Assembly (NCBI GenBank): GCA_036937835.1
Contig: CM072876.1
Coordinates: 18,040,001 to 18,104,000, forward strand
Origin: Pampus argenteus
Lineage: Eukaryota; Chordata; Actinopteri; Scombriformes; Stromateidae
Reading direction: 5' to 3'
Length of the DNA: 64,000 nucleotides
Under the pieces are notes generated by a model, which was given only the letters and a program-made list of their open reading frames with translations, did no database searches and was not told where the DNA came from. Made by a program: the position numbers and the translations under genes. Shown one piece after another: positions 20,101 through 28,649 of this stretch (its first letter is position 1; each line of letters starts with the position of its first letter).

Positions 20101-21904
20101 GGCTACAGCAAGGCACAAAGTTACACTTCAATAGCACTGCAACATCCTTAACCTCAGTCGACCTTTGACTTGTGTAAGTGGTACAACTGATAAAACAGAA
20201 TGATGCATTAGTGAATCAGACGAGAATAACTTCTGACTGACTCAGGGTTATTGCTTACAGGCACTTCATCAGGGGGACGGTGTTGCTTGTTTCGCCATCA
20301 ATTTTTATAATGTCATTCAAGTGTGAAAAACAGAAGTGGTCTTTGATATTATGATCTCAATATATTATAATTCGTTTAGTTTCGTCTTCTTCCACTTATC
20401 CGTGGTCGGGTCACGGGGGCAGCAGCTTCAGCAGGGAAGCCCAGACTTCCCTCTCCCCAGCCACTTTTGCCAGAGCCAGCTTCTGCAACCAGGGGTCAGA
20501 CCACAAGGGACCCTGCCTCCGACTGCCGCCCATCTCTCTTCGCACCGTTCCCCCCCTGAGACCCCTCCCATGGGTGGTGGGCCTATGGAAAGGGGGTACA
20601 GCACCTGGTATTTCCAGGTGGTCTCCCATCCAAGTACTAACCAGGCCCGACCCTGCTTAGCTTCCGAGATCAGACGAGATCGGGCGTGTTCAGGGTGGTA
20701 TGGCTGCTCAATTTATTATAATCTAATCTGAAATACATTTAAAGATAGCAGGGATGCTGCGTGATGCTGGCACCACTGTAAGGTCTGAATGCTTACTGTG
20801 GATACAGAGGATGTAAATGTATTTGGTGACCCCCTGACCTTTCCTCTGGCACTACATTCGCAACATTTTCTGGTACTCTGAGAATGTTTGTTTTTAAACT
20901 GCCTTTTATTCATTTGCCACACTAGTACAATTTTACTTTAGCTTCTACACAGAGTAGGGAGCTGCTGTATCTTTACATGACTGTTATTGTTTTACTAGTC
21001 ATGTAAAATAAAATGAATAAGGAAACTGATTTTAAATGTTGGTTGTACATAGCTACTTATCATTTATCATCATTTATCTCAAAATTGAGCTTCATTCCAA
21101 CTCAAACACTTTCAAGTCAAAAGTAATAACATAATAGGTTGTGGTCACTTAAGGTACATATAAAAAGTGTGTATACGAAGGGACGAGAGGCTTACGGCCA
21201 TACCATCCAAAGCACACCTAATCTCGTCTGATCTCGGAAGCTTCAACGGGTAAGGCCTGGTTAGTATGCTTGCTTGGTTTGTTATTCAGTTGTACTGTAA
21301 AACAAATTAGTACATTTATTTTAAATGTTGGTTGTACATAGCTACTAATGATTCATCTGAAAATGAATTTTTCATTCAAGCTCAAACACATTCAAGACAA
21401 CAGTTGCGATCACTTAATGAAACTATAAAGAGCCTAACCACATAAAGCACGCCCAATCTCATCTGATCTTTGAAACTAAGCTGGGTTGGGCCTTGTTGGT
21501 ACTTGGATGGGAGGGCGTGATGAACCAGGCTTTACATGTTTCTCTTGTTTTGCATGTATTAACAGGTCAGCACGGGCAGCGTGTCATAGGGAGCACTATA
21601 GGTAATGTAGTTCACAGGATGAATGTGGCTCTTGGGGAGCGTGGCAACAGAATGACTCGTGCTGAGGACAAGACTGTAGAGCTGATGCACAAAGCCCAGC
21701 AGTTTGCAGACACCGCTCACAAGGTAACCTAAATATGCAGTTGTTTCAACAACATACACCTTTTCTACAAGATAAATATTCAATTTTCAGAGTTCAGATC
21801 TGAATATGTGTTATTCATAACGTACCTAACATATAAGTATGACAATGAAGACATTTCACACAGTTTTATTTCATGTGCAGCTGGCCCTGAAGTATTCAAA
21901 GTAG
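17036..21904 (+). CDS. stxbp6l: amisyn-like protein (syntaxin-binding protein 6-like), six coding exons
   Basis: Amisyn binds syntaxin and SNAP-25 as a non-anchored R-SNARE and restrains exocytosis; its N-terminal half is a PH-like, Sec3-type phosphoinositide-binding domain. Exons: 17036-17189, 18429-18559, 18696-19005, 19090-19188, 21566-21723, 21881-21904; 876 nt, 291 aa. Seen: EVFIPHDERMLVAVEVKRRK, a basic KRRKRKR patch, YICVSV, KVKQFDGSSTFTRRSQWTVE, LRQVNGINPKK, EFDLMFDNTVDQWVASSAAE, EFINCQSKLTG, and a C-terminal R-SNARE coil (ALGERGNRMTRAEDKT, QQFADTAHK) with Arg at the expected central layer in GERGNR. All junctions are GT/AG with matching phases. Mammalian amisyn is about 210 aa. Extra length comes from a basic/Ser/Pro linker in exon 3 and the added exon 4 segment, so the like-paralogue name is preferred over STXBP6 itself. 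Confidence 0.87.
17190..18428. other. stxbp6l intron 1, no feature recognised
   Basis: AT-rich intron with a T-run near 17730. A 61-codon minus-strand frame at 18047-18232 shows no family resemblance. Confidence 0.5.
18429..18559 (+). CDS. stxbp6l: stxbp6l coding exon 2
   Basis: Acceptor TAG at 18426-18428, donor GTCAGC from 18560. It encodes NNTKPHQLLITKVKQFDGSS, TFTRRSQWTVEQLRQVNGIN and PKK, the second half of the PH-like domain. Confidence 0.88.
18696..19005 (+). CDS. stxbp6l: stxbp6l coding exon 3
   Basis: Acceptor TTCAG ends at 18695, donor GTACGT from 19006. It encodes DSPEFDLMFDNTVDQWVASS and EKCIFVQILYHACQ, then a lineage-specific linker (about 45 residues, basic and Ser/Pro-rich) and TEFINCQSKLTG. 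A donor-like GTAAGG at 18835 and acceptor-like CAG at 18923-18925 flank 91 nt of that linker, but removal would break the frame, so the exon is read straight through. Confidence 0.85.
19090..19188 (+). CDS. stxbp6l: stxbp6l coding exon 4
   Basis: Acceptor CAG ends at 19089, donor GTAAGG from 19189. It encodes ASTMNLVIYRCKAFLNRMKN and MIVANQSRLYGR. Phase 1 at both ends, so it could be skipped without a frameshift. I do not recall this segment from mammalian amisyn. Confidence 0.75.
19370..19640. mobile_element. possible hAT-like remnant with ATCGATA motifs
   Basis: A cluster of ATCGAT/TATCGATA palindromes at 19375-19455, then AGTGGTGGGCAATACTGG at about 19556 and ACTGATACCAATAC. Such motifs are common at ends of fish hAT elements. 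No transposase or paired terminus is seen, so the class is uncertain. Confidence 0.3.
20372..20706 (-). mobile_element. 5S rRNA / RTE-LINE chimeric retrosequence (SINE-like)
   Basis: Minus strand: starts inside 5S rRNA and follows it to the conserved GGTGCTGTA near the 3' end (20706-20597). It then joins a GC-rich block resembling the 5' region of fish RTE/Rex3 LINEs (CCCACCACCCATGGGAGG, then CAGAAGCTGGCTCTGG; about 20590-20470). At about 20469/20470 it jumps to what looks like the same LINE's 3' end (TGGGCTTCCCTGCTGAAG, GACCCGACCACGGATAAG, GGAAGAAGA). The 335 bp are flanked by a 16-bp direct repeat with one mismatch (20356-20371 and 20707-20722), a target-site duplication. The 5S head keeps the internal Pol III promoter boxes. 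It is either a 5S-headed SINE (SINE3-like architecture) or a one-off template-switch product. Confidence 0.78.
20597..20706 (-). rRNA. 5S rRNA-derived head, nearly complete
   Basis: About 110 nt very close to vertebrate 5S rRNA: CCATACCACCCTGAACACGC, GATCTCGTCTGATCTCGGAA, GCTAAGCAGGGTCGGGCCTG (box A and intermediate element region) and TTGGATGGGAGACCACCTGG (box C). The first 7 or so nucleotides are missing, the true 3' end is replaced, and no T-run terminator follows at once. It belongs to the retrosequence at 20372-20706 and is unlikely to be a working 5S gene. Confidence 0.85.
21159..21166 (+). promoter_or_regulatory. TATA-like element upstream of 5S relic
   Basis: TATAAAAA lies 24-31 bases before the 5S-like start at 21190, the position of the upstream TATA-like element in fish 5S spacers. 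Confidence 0.5.
21190..21277 (+). pseudogene. 5S rRNA pseudogene, 3'-degenerate
   Basis: Begins with an intact 5S start GCTTACGGCCATACCA and keeps TCTCGTCTGATCTCGGAAGC and GGCCTGGTTAGTA. The box A/intermediate region is altered (TTCAACGGGTAA) and similarity fades after the GGTTAGTA block, so box C is destroyed. Confidence 0.8.
21432..21513 (+). pseudogene. 5S rRNA pseudogene, strongly mutated
   Basis: Recognisable from AGCACGCCCAATCTCATCTG, ACTAAGCTGGGTTGGGCC and GGTACTTGGATGGGAG. Its 5' end and last 30 or so nucleotides are lost. Many C-to-T and G-to-A changes suggest CpG-type decay. Confidence 0.78.
21566..21723 (+). CDS. stxbp6l: stxbp6l coding exon 5, SNARE coil
   Basis: Acceptor CAG ends at 21565, donor GTAACC from 21724. 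It encodes QHGQRVIGSTIGNVVHRMNV, ALGERGNRMTRAEDKTVELM and HKAQQFADTAHK, the R-SNARE-like coiled coil. Confidence 0.9.
21881..21904 (+). CDS. stxbp6l: stxbp6l coding exon 6, last seven residues
   Basis: Acceptor CAG at 21878-21880. The frame reads LALKYSK then TAG at 21902. It matches the short C-terminal tail of amisyn after the SNARE coil, without a membrane anchor. Confidence 0.85.
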   Translation: MALKYSK

Positions 21905-22860
21905 AGCCTGCTGGAGGATGGATGGCGTCCTTCAGGAAGATAAAGATGAATCCTGTGACATGGACACTAACACTGTCTGCGCCAGTCTGAGTCCAGCAGA
22001 TGCAGCTAACTCCATGTGAAAACCTGTCTGTGAAAATACAACCAGAGAAGAGAAACTCCCACTAAACTGCGTCTTTCAGAACTGCAGGAAAAACAACTAA
22101 ATATTCTGTTCTTGTGATTTAAATATTTCCTTTTCCTGTTTTAGACAGGCTTACCATAGTCTGAGGATCATCTGCACTGTGTTCAGTTTTGATGTCTTGC
22201 CTGCTGTCAGATGAATCAATGAATTATTTGATTATATTTATTATTTACTGTTTTGTATTGGTTTTAAACACACAGCAGAAACTAATTGTTATCCTGCACT
22301 TAAGCTTTGTGTGACAGGTAGTTCTGGTCGGAGTCAGTGGTACTTGTGTTTGTGTAATGTATCACATAGTTTGGGCTAAAATTGGTTTAATTACTAAATG
22401 TTTGATTTATAGCACTTCACTCTGTGTTATCACCAGTTGGTGTCATCATTCTGTCTTCTTGTAGTGTCATGTTGTCAGTTTTTGTATTTTGTCTGTATTT
22501 TGTCTGCTGTTTTATGTCTTCTCGTCTGTCTATGTCATACATGTTTTGTAGCAGCAGTTGGAGTGAGGCTGGTCTGTGTTTAAATGTCAGGGTGTCTTTA
22601 GAGGGTGAAAATGTTGACCTTTATGTTTGCATCACTTCTTTTGATGAGATGGTGTAAGACTGAATTGAACAGCAAGTGAACTACGTTCTTGTGATGCTGA
22701 ATTCATTTTAGTCTTGTATGTTTATACAATACAAGCATTTTACTGAGACATTAATGTTTTGTGTTTTACTTTTGGCTTCAAAGTATGTGTCTGTGTTTAA
22801 TTAACCTATTTACAATGATCCCATACCTCTACAAATAAATAACACTGGACTGTGCTTCTG
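21905..22860 (+). other. stxbp6l: probable stxbp6l 3' UTR
   Basis: Non-coding, T-rich. A polyadenylation signal AATAAA at 22834-22839 is followed by a GT-rich stretch near 22850. Confidence 0.5.
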
Positions 22861-23934
22861 TTACTCCACTCATCCAGAACATGAGTTCTTTAAGTTATTA
22901 ACCACTAGATAGTGTTAAAACAGCAAGCAAGGCATCTGTATGGTTTAACAATTAAAATGTAACTGGCAAGAGTTGAAATTAAATTGTTTATATGTAACTT
23001 AAATCCTTCATACACAGTGTTCACTGTGATGGGCATCAAATGTAATATGAAATATAATATAATAATAATAATAATAATAACACTTTTGTGTTGTGTTGTT
23101 TATCCACTAAGATGTTTGATCTTATGGCAGACAGGAGCAACATACACATAGCCGAGGAACATAGTGTTTGTTGGCTTTCAAGCAAGCCTAAGTGAAGGAT
23201 ATCACAGCAATATTTGGCCTTAAAACAACTGTACAATAAAATATCAATAGAGAGTCAAAGCTACTTAAAAGACTACTTTAATAGTTTTGGTATTTTAAAA
23301 GAACAGAATTTAAGTAAAAGCAAACATATGTTTAAAACAACCATTAATCGGAAACTAATTAATTAATTAATTAAAATATTTTACACAGTGTCAGTTGAAA
23401 TGTCCCTTGTTTATACAGTAGACATGACACTATGATATGAAAACTGAACAATTTAGCTTTATTTGTTTGTGGGTGAAGGCTAAAACAAAACACATTCACT
23501 TCCAAGCTCTTACCACATGTTATGTCATGTTATGACACTGACCTGAGACAGAATAATATGTACACAAGTCCAAAATAGGGTATTAAACAATGTGGTTGTA
23601 TTGTGAATAAGGACTTAACTACAGTAAAAGCAGTCATACACAGTCAGTCTGACTCTACTTCCACGTGATCACAACCATATCGGTTAAAAGGGGACACAAC
23701 ACGCTGCATCCTGTTTGAGGAATCTCTCTGCGTTTTCACTACCACTTCTTTCACATCACATCACATGGACAGTGAGTGAAATTTATATATTTATATTTAT
23801 ACAATCATACTTGCTATCATCCATTATAAAGGAAGTCACAAACACAAATTTTTTTTAAAGTAAACATTAAATGGTTGACTCAATTATTGTCTTCATCTTT
23901 ATATGAATGAAAATGAGTAATATATACAGACAAC
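22861..23934. other. intergenic; (TAA)n at 23056-23081
   Basis: AT-rich sequence with an AAT/TAA microsatellite and an (AATT)n-like patch near 23355. No gene seen. Confidence 0.6.
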
Positions 23935-24215
23935 TAGAGCAGCAGTGGCTCAAATAGAGGTAGAGCAGTTAATCCACCAATTGAAAGATCAGAGGTTTTT
24001 TTCCCGGCTCCTCCAGTGCACATGTTGTAGTGTCGTTGAACAAGCTACGTAACCCAAAATTGCTCCCAAATGCTGTGCCATTGGTGTGTCACTGTTTGAG
24101 TGAATGTTAGAAACTCATCCTGGTAAGCAGAAGGAGTTGACACCTTGCATGGCAGCCCCTGCCATCAGTGTGTGGATGAGTGAATGTTTATGTAACCAGT
24201 CAGCTTCGTTAGTAG
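23935..24215 (+). mobile_element. tRNA-derived SINE, 3'-truncated
   Basis: Starts with a tRNA-like head: box A-like GTGGCTCAAATAGAGGTAGAGC at 23946-23967 and a mutated box B near 23991. It continues with GGCTCCTCCAGTGCACATGT, CCAAAATTGCTCCCAAATGC and CTTGCATGGCAGCCCCTGCC and ATCAGTGTGTGGATGAGTGAATG. This is the body of a SINE very common in percomorph fish. The usual 3' end is not present. Confidence 0.72.
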
Positions 24216-25669
24216 TCTGCGTTGTGTTTTTGATTGAAGAAGTTTAGACCTGAACATCTCTGGAGAAGCTCTCTGTTTATTCACTGACAAAACATGTGTA
24301 GAACAACAGCAAACATTGGGTCCTGCACAAATTAAACAACATTCATTAGCATGCTACACTATGAATTTAAGCTAGCAACATGACCTGGCCACAGTGCGAC
24401 TTACCTCTCCCAAGTTCAACAGAGAAAAGGGGAGAGGTGGAAGTTTGCCACGCCTATATAAAGAGCCCCAAAAGTGACCGGCGGGGTACAAAAGCTGAGC
24501 CCCAACGTTCCACAATATATATAGACATGTCAGGTAGTAACTATTTAACAAATAACAAATTAAACAAATTTTGTGTAATTATAACATCAAACACAACTGT
24601 TATATATTATAATAGTGTGACACATATGATTAGTGTATAATTAACTCTGTTACATTTACATGTACTGTAACGTACATGGTTGGAAGACAGGAAGTGTGCA
24701 TCATAAGTGCAGTCCAATTACCATTTAATATATATGCAAAGAATAAAAACATGTAAAAGCTGCAGCTCTTTCCACTTGTCAGGGGTGGCTGACAGAATGT
24801 CACATTTATTTATAATCAGCAATACATCATCCTTATACCCTTGATAGATGTTTTGTGTACAGAATAGAACAAGAAAGACGAATTACAGTACTTTTCAACA
24901 GAAATTCAAAGGGAAAAGACATAAAGGACCTCCCACATACTGTAGGTGCTCAGTGTTCAGCACCAAAGGAAATTATTTTTATTAGACACTGTCACACTGC
25001 ACTGCACAATTCCTCAGAACTACAATGTACTTATCAACTACACTTTGTGATCAGACAACATTCACAGTCACAACAGTGAGCATGGAGTATGCAGAAAGGC
25101 TGTGGCTTTGGAGCTGCTGTCATTGAGCATCAATCCTTCATCATTCCTGCTTGTGTCATCTTGCTGTGCTGCCAGCATTATCACAGCTCTCTGATTCTCA
25201 GTGTGAGCTGGTGGGTTTGACCTTGAGGCTCATCGCTCATTGTGGCTCATTCTAACTAAGAAAATGTTGAGTCTGTCAGTGGGTGTGGAGAAGACGAATG
25301 CTCTGTTGCAACATCTGTTGATTCTGTACAAAAAGAATAAATATACAGTCTTGACATTGTCGAAAAGACAGATTGAGAGATTAATATATGTGCTGTAACT
25401 TAATTGTGCAGGAAATTTTAGGGCTATTCAAATAGATATATTTTTAATTAAAATGCATTTACACTTTATGTCAAAAGTTTTGACTGGTATTGTATTTTAA
25501 ATGATCTAGCCTTTAGTGTTCATCTAGAGAAGGAGATAATGCAGATGTGCTTCAGGCTTCAGAAGTGTGATGAACACATGGACTGCCATTTTGGCATGTT
25601 GATTTGTCCATGTCCACTCCAACAACCTCAGGTAAGATTATTTATTGTCAGCCCATTCTGTGGATGCCC
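24216..25669. other. intergenic, with a candidate TATA at 24455-24463
   Basis: Mostly featureless. TATATAAAG at 24455-24463, preceded by an imperfect inverted repeat (ACCTCTCCC near 24405, GGGGAGAGGT near 24430), resembles an LTR or gene promoter, but no downstream gene is seen. Confidence 0.35.
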
Positions 25670-26402
25670 TGTTATTTTTGCAGGCACTCCGTGAACACAA
25701 AAAGAGAGAACAAACCCATTCCTTGAATCTGGAAAGCTGGTCAAGAGGCATTTGCCAATAACCTTTACAAAGGTCTAAAGTTGTAATGTATTTGGCTTTC
25801 CCCAATCTCTTCAGCAGCTCATTGATGTGATAAGAATCAAAACAGGATTCTTCAGTTCAGTTTCATCATATCTGAAGAGATATAAAAAGTTTTTTTATAG
25901 TAACAAGCGCTATAGGGTTTGACCACTCACTTCTAGATGGTTCAATGACTCCCATGTTCAAGATCACCTAGATCTTCTTCCTCAGTGGTTCCATCATTTA
26001 TTCTGGAATTTTGTAAGGCTTCAAGCGAACAGGTTTAGCGTCTATCAGAAGAATTTTATGTTTTATCACAACAGTTTAACCTGGACTTTCTGAGAACAAT
26101 GACGGGAAAGATTGTTTAAGCTCACTCATTTGATGCCACTGGTCCACACTCAAATGCTCTGGAGGTTTCTGGGGTTTACACTTCTCTCTGAATGGCACCA
26201 TGTCAGCTTTCTCAGCCTCCACAACATCATCTTCTTCAGCCTGGACATGTCATGCTGTTTATTGGTTATTTCTTCCATGATATTCCTTTAACAGGTTTAC
26301 ATGGAGCAATTGTTTATGTTCATTTAGATAGAGGTTTCCATATGTCACTGGGCCTACCTTTCTTCTCACAGTATAGGAGCCTTGCCACTTAGCTAGTAAT
26401 TT
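25670..26402 (-). pseudogene. Gmr1-like Ty3/gypsy fragment, integrase followed by RT
   Basis: Minus strand, one frame with five stops: KLLAKWQGSYTV and KVGPVTYGNLYL (integrase C-terminal GPY/F-like module), LLHVNLLKEYHGR, a short linker, then KPVRLKPYKIPE, MGVIEPSRSEWSNPIALV (entry of the RT domain). After a break, INELLKRLGKAKYITTLDLC and KGYWQMPL follow, then CVHGVPAK in another frame. The integrase end therefore comes before RT, the reverse of ordinary Ty3/gypsy order, as described for Gmr1-like elements of fish. No LTRs; stops at about 26271, 26262, 26079, 26007 and 25968. Confidence 0.75.
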
Positions 26403-26462
26403 ACTTCACACAGTACGCAGCAAATGTGCCAGTGTTATTTGTTAAGTGTTGGTGTAAATTAC

Positions 26463-26605
26463 CAAATCAAATCAAATCAAATCAAATCAAATCAAATCAA
26501 ATTTGCATAGCCCAAAGTCACAAAATACATTTGTCTCGAAGGGTTTTACAATCTGTATAGGGAGTGACACTGTCCTTAGACCCTAGGGACTCGAGGGTAG
26601 AGCCA
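26463..26605 (-). mobile_element. 3' tail of L2-type LINE with (TTTGA)n end
   Basis: Reverse complement shows CTAAGGACAGTGTCACTCCC, ATACAGATTGTAAAACCCTT and GACAAATGTATTTTGTGACT, ending in about eight TTTGA units (26463-26502 on plus). Same family as 14143-14395. Only the last 140 bp are present, a typical 5'-truncated insertion. Confidence 0.72.
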
Positions 26606-26684
26606 CACACACACATATTGTATAATCACAATGAATTACAATGGATGTTAAAATGAGAATGGGTTACAATGAATGATGAATTAT

Positions 26685-26762
<78 letters not shown>
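26685..26762. repeat. (GATA)n microsatellite, Rex1 tail
   Basis: About 19 uninterrupted GATA units directly adjoining the 3' end of the Rex1-type LINE, whose minus-strand end reads GGGGATTAATAAAGTA then (TCTA)n. Confidence 0.9.
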
Positions 26763-26966
26763 CTTTATTAATCCCCAAAACTGGGAAATTTAAGTGTAGC
26801 AGCAGCATAACACAATACAACACAATGAAATAAAAAGAACAACCAACAATTAAGATAATAATTAATAATTCAATAAGAATAAGATAATTAAAAAAGAATA
26901 AGAACATTAAGATAATAATTAAATAAGAATAAGTAATATAAAATATATATAATATATGACCAGATT

Positions 26967-28230
26967 TTAGCTATTATTATACATGCTGATGGCCTGTGGC
27001 AGGAAAGATTTTCCTGTATCTGTCCCTACGAGCACTTTCTCCCACAGACTGCTCCAGCTCCGCTGTCTGTCCACTGTGTGATGGAGAGGGTGCTGATCAT
27101 TGTCCATGATGGTAAACAGTTTATTCAGCATCCTCCTGTCCACCACAGTACCAAATGTCTCCAGCCGGACACCAAGTACAGAGCCAGCCTTCTTGATGAT
27201 TTTATCAAGTCTGTTGGTGTCGCTGGCTCTGATGCTGCTACCCCAACACACAGCAGCAAAGAAGATGGCGCTGGCAACAACAGACTGGTAGAAGATCTTC
27301 AACATCTTGCTGCACACGTTGAAGGATCTCAGTTTCCTCAGTAAATAGAGTCTGCTCATCCCCTTCTTGTACACAGCTTCTGTGTTAGATTTCCAGTCCA
27401 GTCTGTTGTCAATCACCACTCCCAGGTATTTATAGTCCTCCACCTCCTCCACCACCTCCTCCCTGATCAGTACTGGCTGTGAAGGCATCCTCTTCCTCCT
27501 GAAGTCGATCACCATCTCTCTGGTCTTGTTGACATTCAGCCTCAGGTGATTCTGCTCGGACCACTCTACAAAGTTGTCCACCAGCGTCCTGTACTCACCC
27601 TCCTCTCCCTCTCTTATACACCCAACAACAGCTGAGTCATCAGAAAACTTCTGTAGATGACTACACTCAGTAATCCAGGAGATCACTGTGTCGTCAACAC
27701 CCATCACCCGCAGCTTCTCACCCAGTAGCAGAGGTTGGATGGTGTTGAAAGCACTGGAGAAATCAAAGAAAGTGATCCGCACAGTGCCTTCTCCACCATC
27801 CAAATGCATATGGGCTCGTTGCAGCAGGTAGATGACAGCATCATCGACACCTAAATGGGGCTGGTAGGCAAACTGCAAAGGGTCCAGAAACGTCCTCACC
27901 CGTGGCCTCAGCTGAGCTAAGACCAGTCTCTCCAGGACCTTCATCACATGAGATGTGAGGGCGACTGGTCTGTAGTCTGCCAGGTCAGATGGCCTCGACT
28001 TCTTGGGGACTGGAACCAAGCAGGATGTCTTCCACAGCAGCGGGACTTTCTGCTGACTCAGGCTCAGGTTGTACAAATGTCCCAGTACAGGAGACAGCTG
28101 GTTGGCGGAGGTCTTCAGGATCCTGGGTGTGATGCCATCAGGGCCTGCAGCCTTTCGCTGGTGAAGTCTTTCCAGCTGCCTCTTAACCTGGCCTGTAGTC
28201 GCCGTTGGGCAGGGGTTGCTGCAGATGTCT
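26967..28230 (-). pseudogene. Rex1-type reverse transcriptase with in-frame core deletion
   Basis: KAAGPDGITPRILK (about 28160) begins the RT; then LLWKTSCLVPVPKK, DYRPVALTSHVMKVLERLV, FAYQPHLGVDDAV, ITFFDFSSAFNTIQP and GVDDTVISWI. The frame jumps directly to HLQKFSDDSAVVG (catalytic DD, about 27645) and continues through NHLRLNVNKTREMVIDF, YKYLGVVIDNRLDW, SAIFFAAVCWGSS and the C-terminal SFLPQAISMYNNS. Roughly 50 residues carrying the PQG block, expected between ISWI and HLQKF, are missing near 27668 with the frame kept. The frame 28076-26967 is otherwise open for 369 codons. Confidence 0.83.
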
Positions 28231-28640
28231 TCAGTAGAGGAGGTGGGAGATGAGGAGGCTCCCTGCTGTCAGCCGGTCTCTTCCTGTCATCCCTGTGATG
28301 TTCTTTATCCCCGTCCACACATCCCTCACACTGTTCTGTTGGAGTTTGGCCTCCAGCTTCTTCCTGTAGTTGTCCTTGCATGTCCTCAGTCTTTGTCTGA
28401 GTTCATGCTGCACTCTTCTCTGCTCCTCTTTATCTTCAGACCTGAAAGCCCTCTTCTTCTTGTTCAGAAGTGCTTTCAGGTCGCTGGTAATCCATGGCTT
28501 GTTGTTGGGGAAGCAGTGCACAGTCCGGGCTGGTATGTTGGTGTCCTCACAGAATTTGATGTAATCCGTGATGCAAACAGTCAACTTATCAATGTCCTCC
28601 CCATGTGGCTCACAGAGAACGTCAGTCTGTATGACAAAAG
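28231..28640 (-). pseudogene. Rex1-type LINE linker between endonuclease and RT
   Basis: Reads DVLCEPHGEDIDKLTVCITD, CFPNNKPWITSDLKALLNKK and KKLEAKLQQNSVRDVWTGIK, the helical linker upstream of RT in Rex1-type LINEs. A frameshift near 28235 separates it from the RT. Confidence 0.8.
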
Positions 28641-28649
28641 GGAGAGAAA

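Larger units (their letters stand above)
21030..21513 (+). repeat. relic of tandem 5S rDNA, two 5S/spacer units
   Basis: Two degenerate 5S copies (21190-21277, 21432-21513) are each preceded by a related spacer. The 28-mer beginning TTTTAAATGTTGGTTGTACA is identical at 21030-21057 and 21319-21346. The spacers also share a CTCAAACACTTTCAAG-like block and a CACTTAA block. Shared spacer as well as shared 5S means ancestral tandem rDNA units, not two retrocopies. Confidence 0.75.

Noticed and set aside
20597..20706. Functional 5S rRNA gene
   Set aside because: The first bases are missing, the true 3' end and T-run terminator are replaced, and it is part of a retroposed chimera with a target-site duplication.
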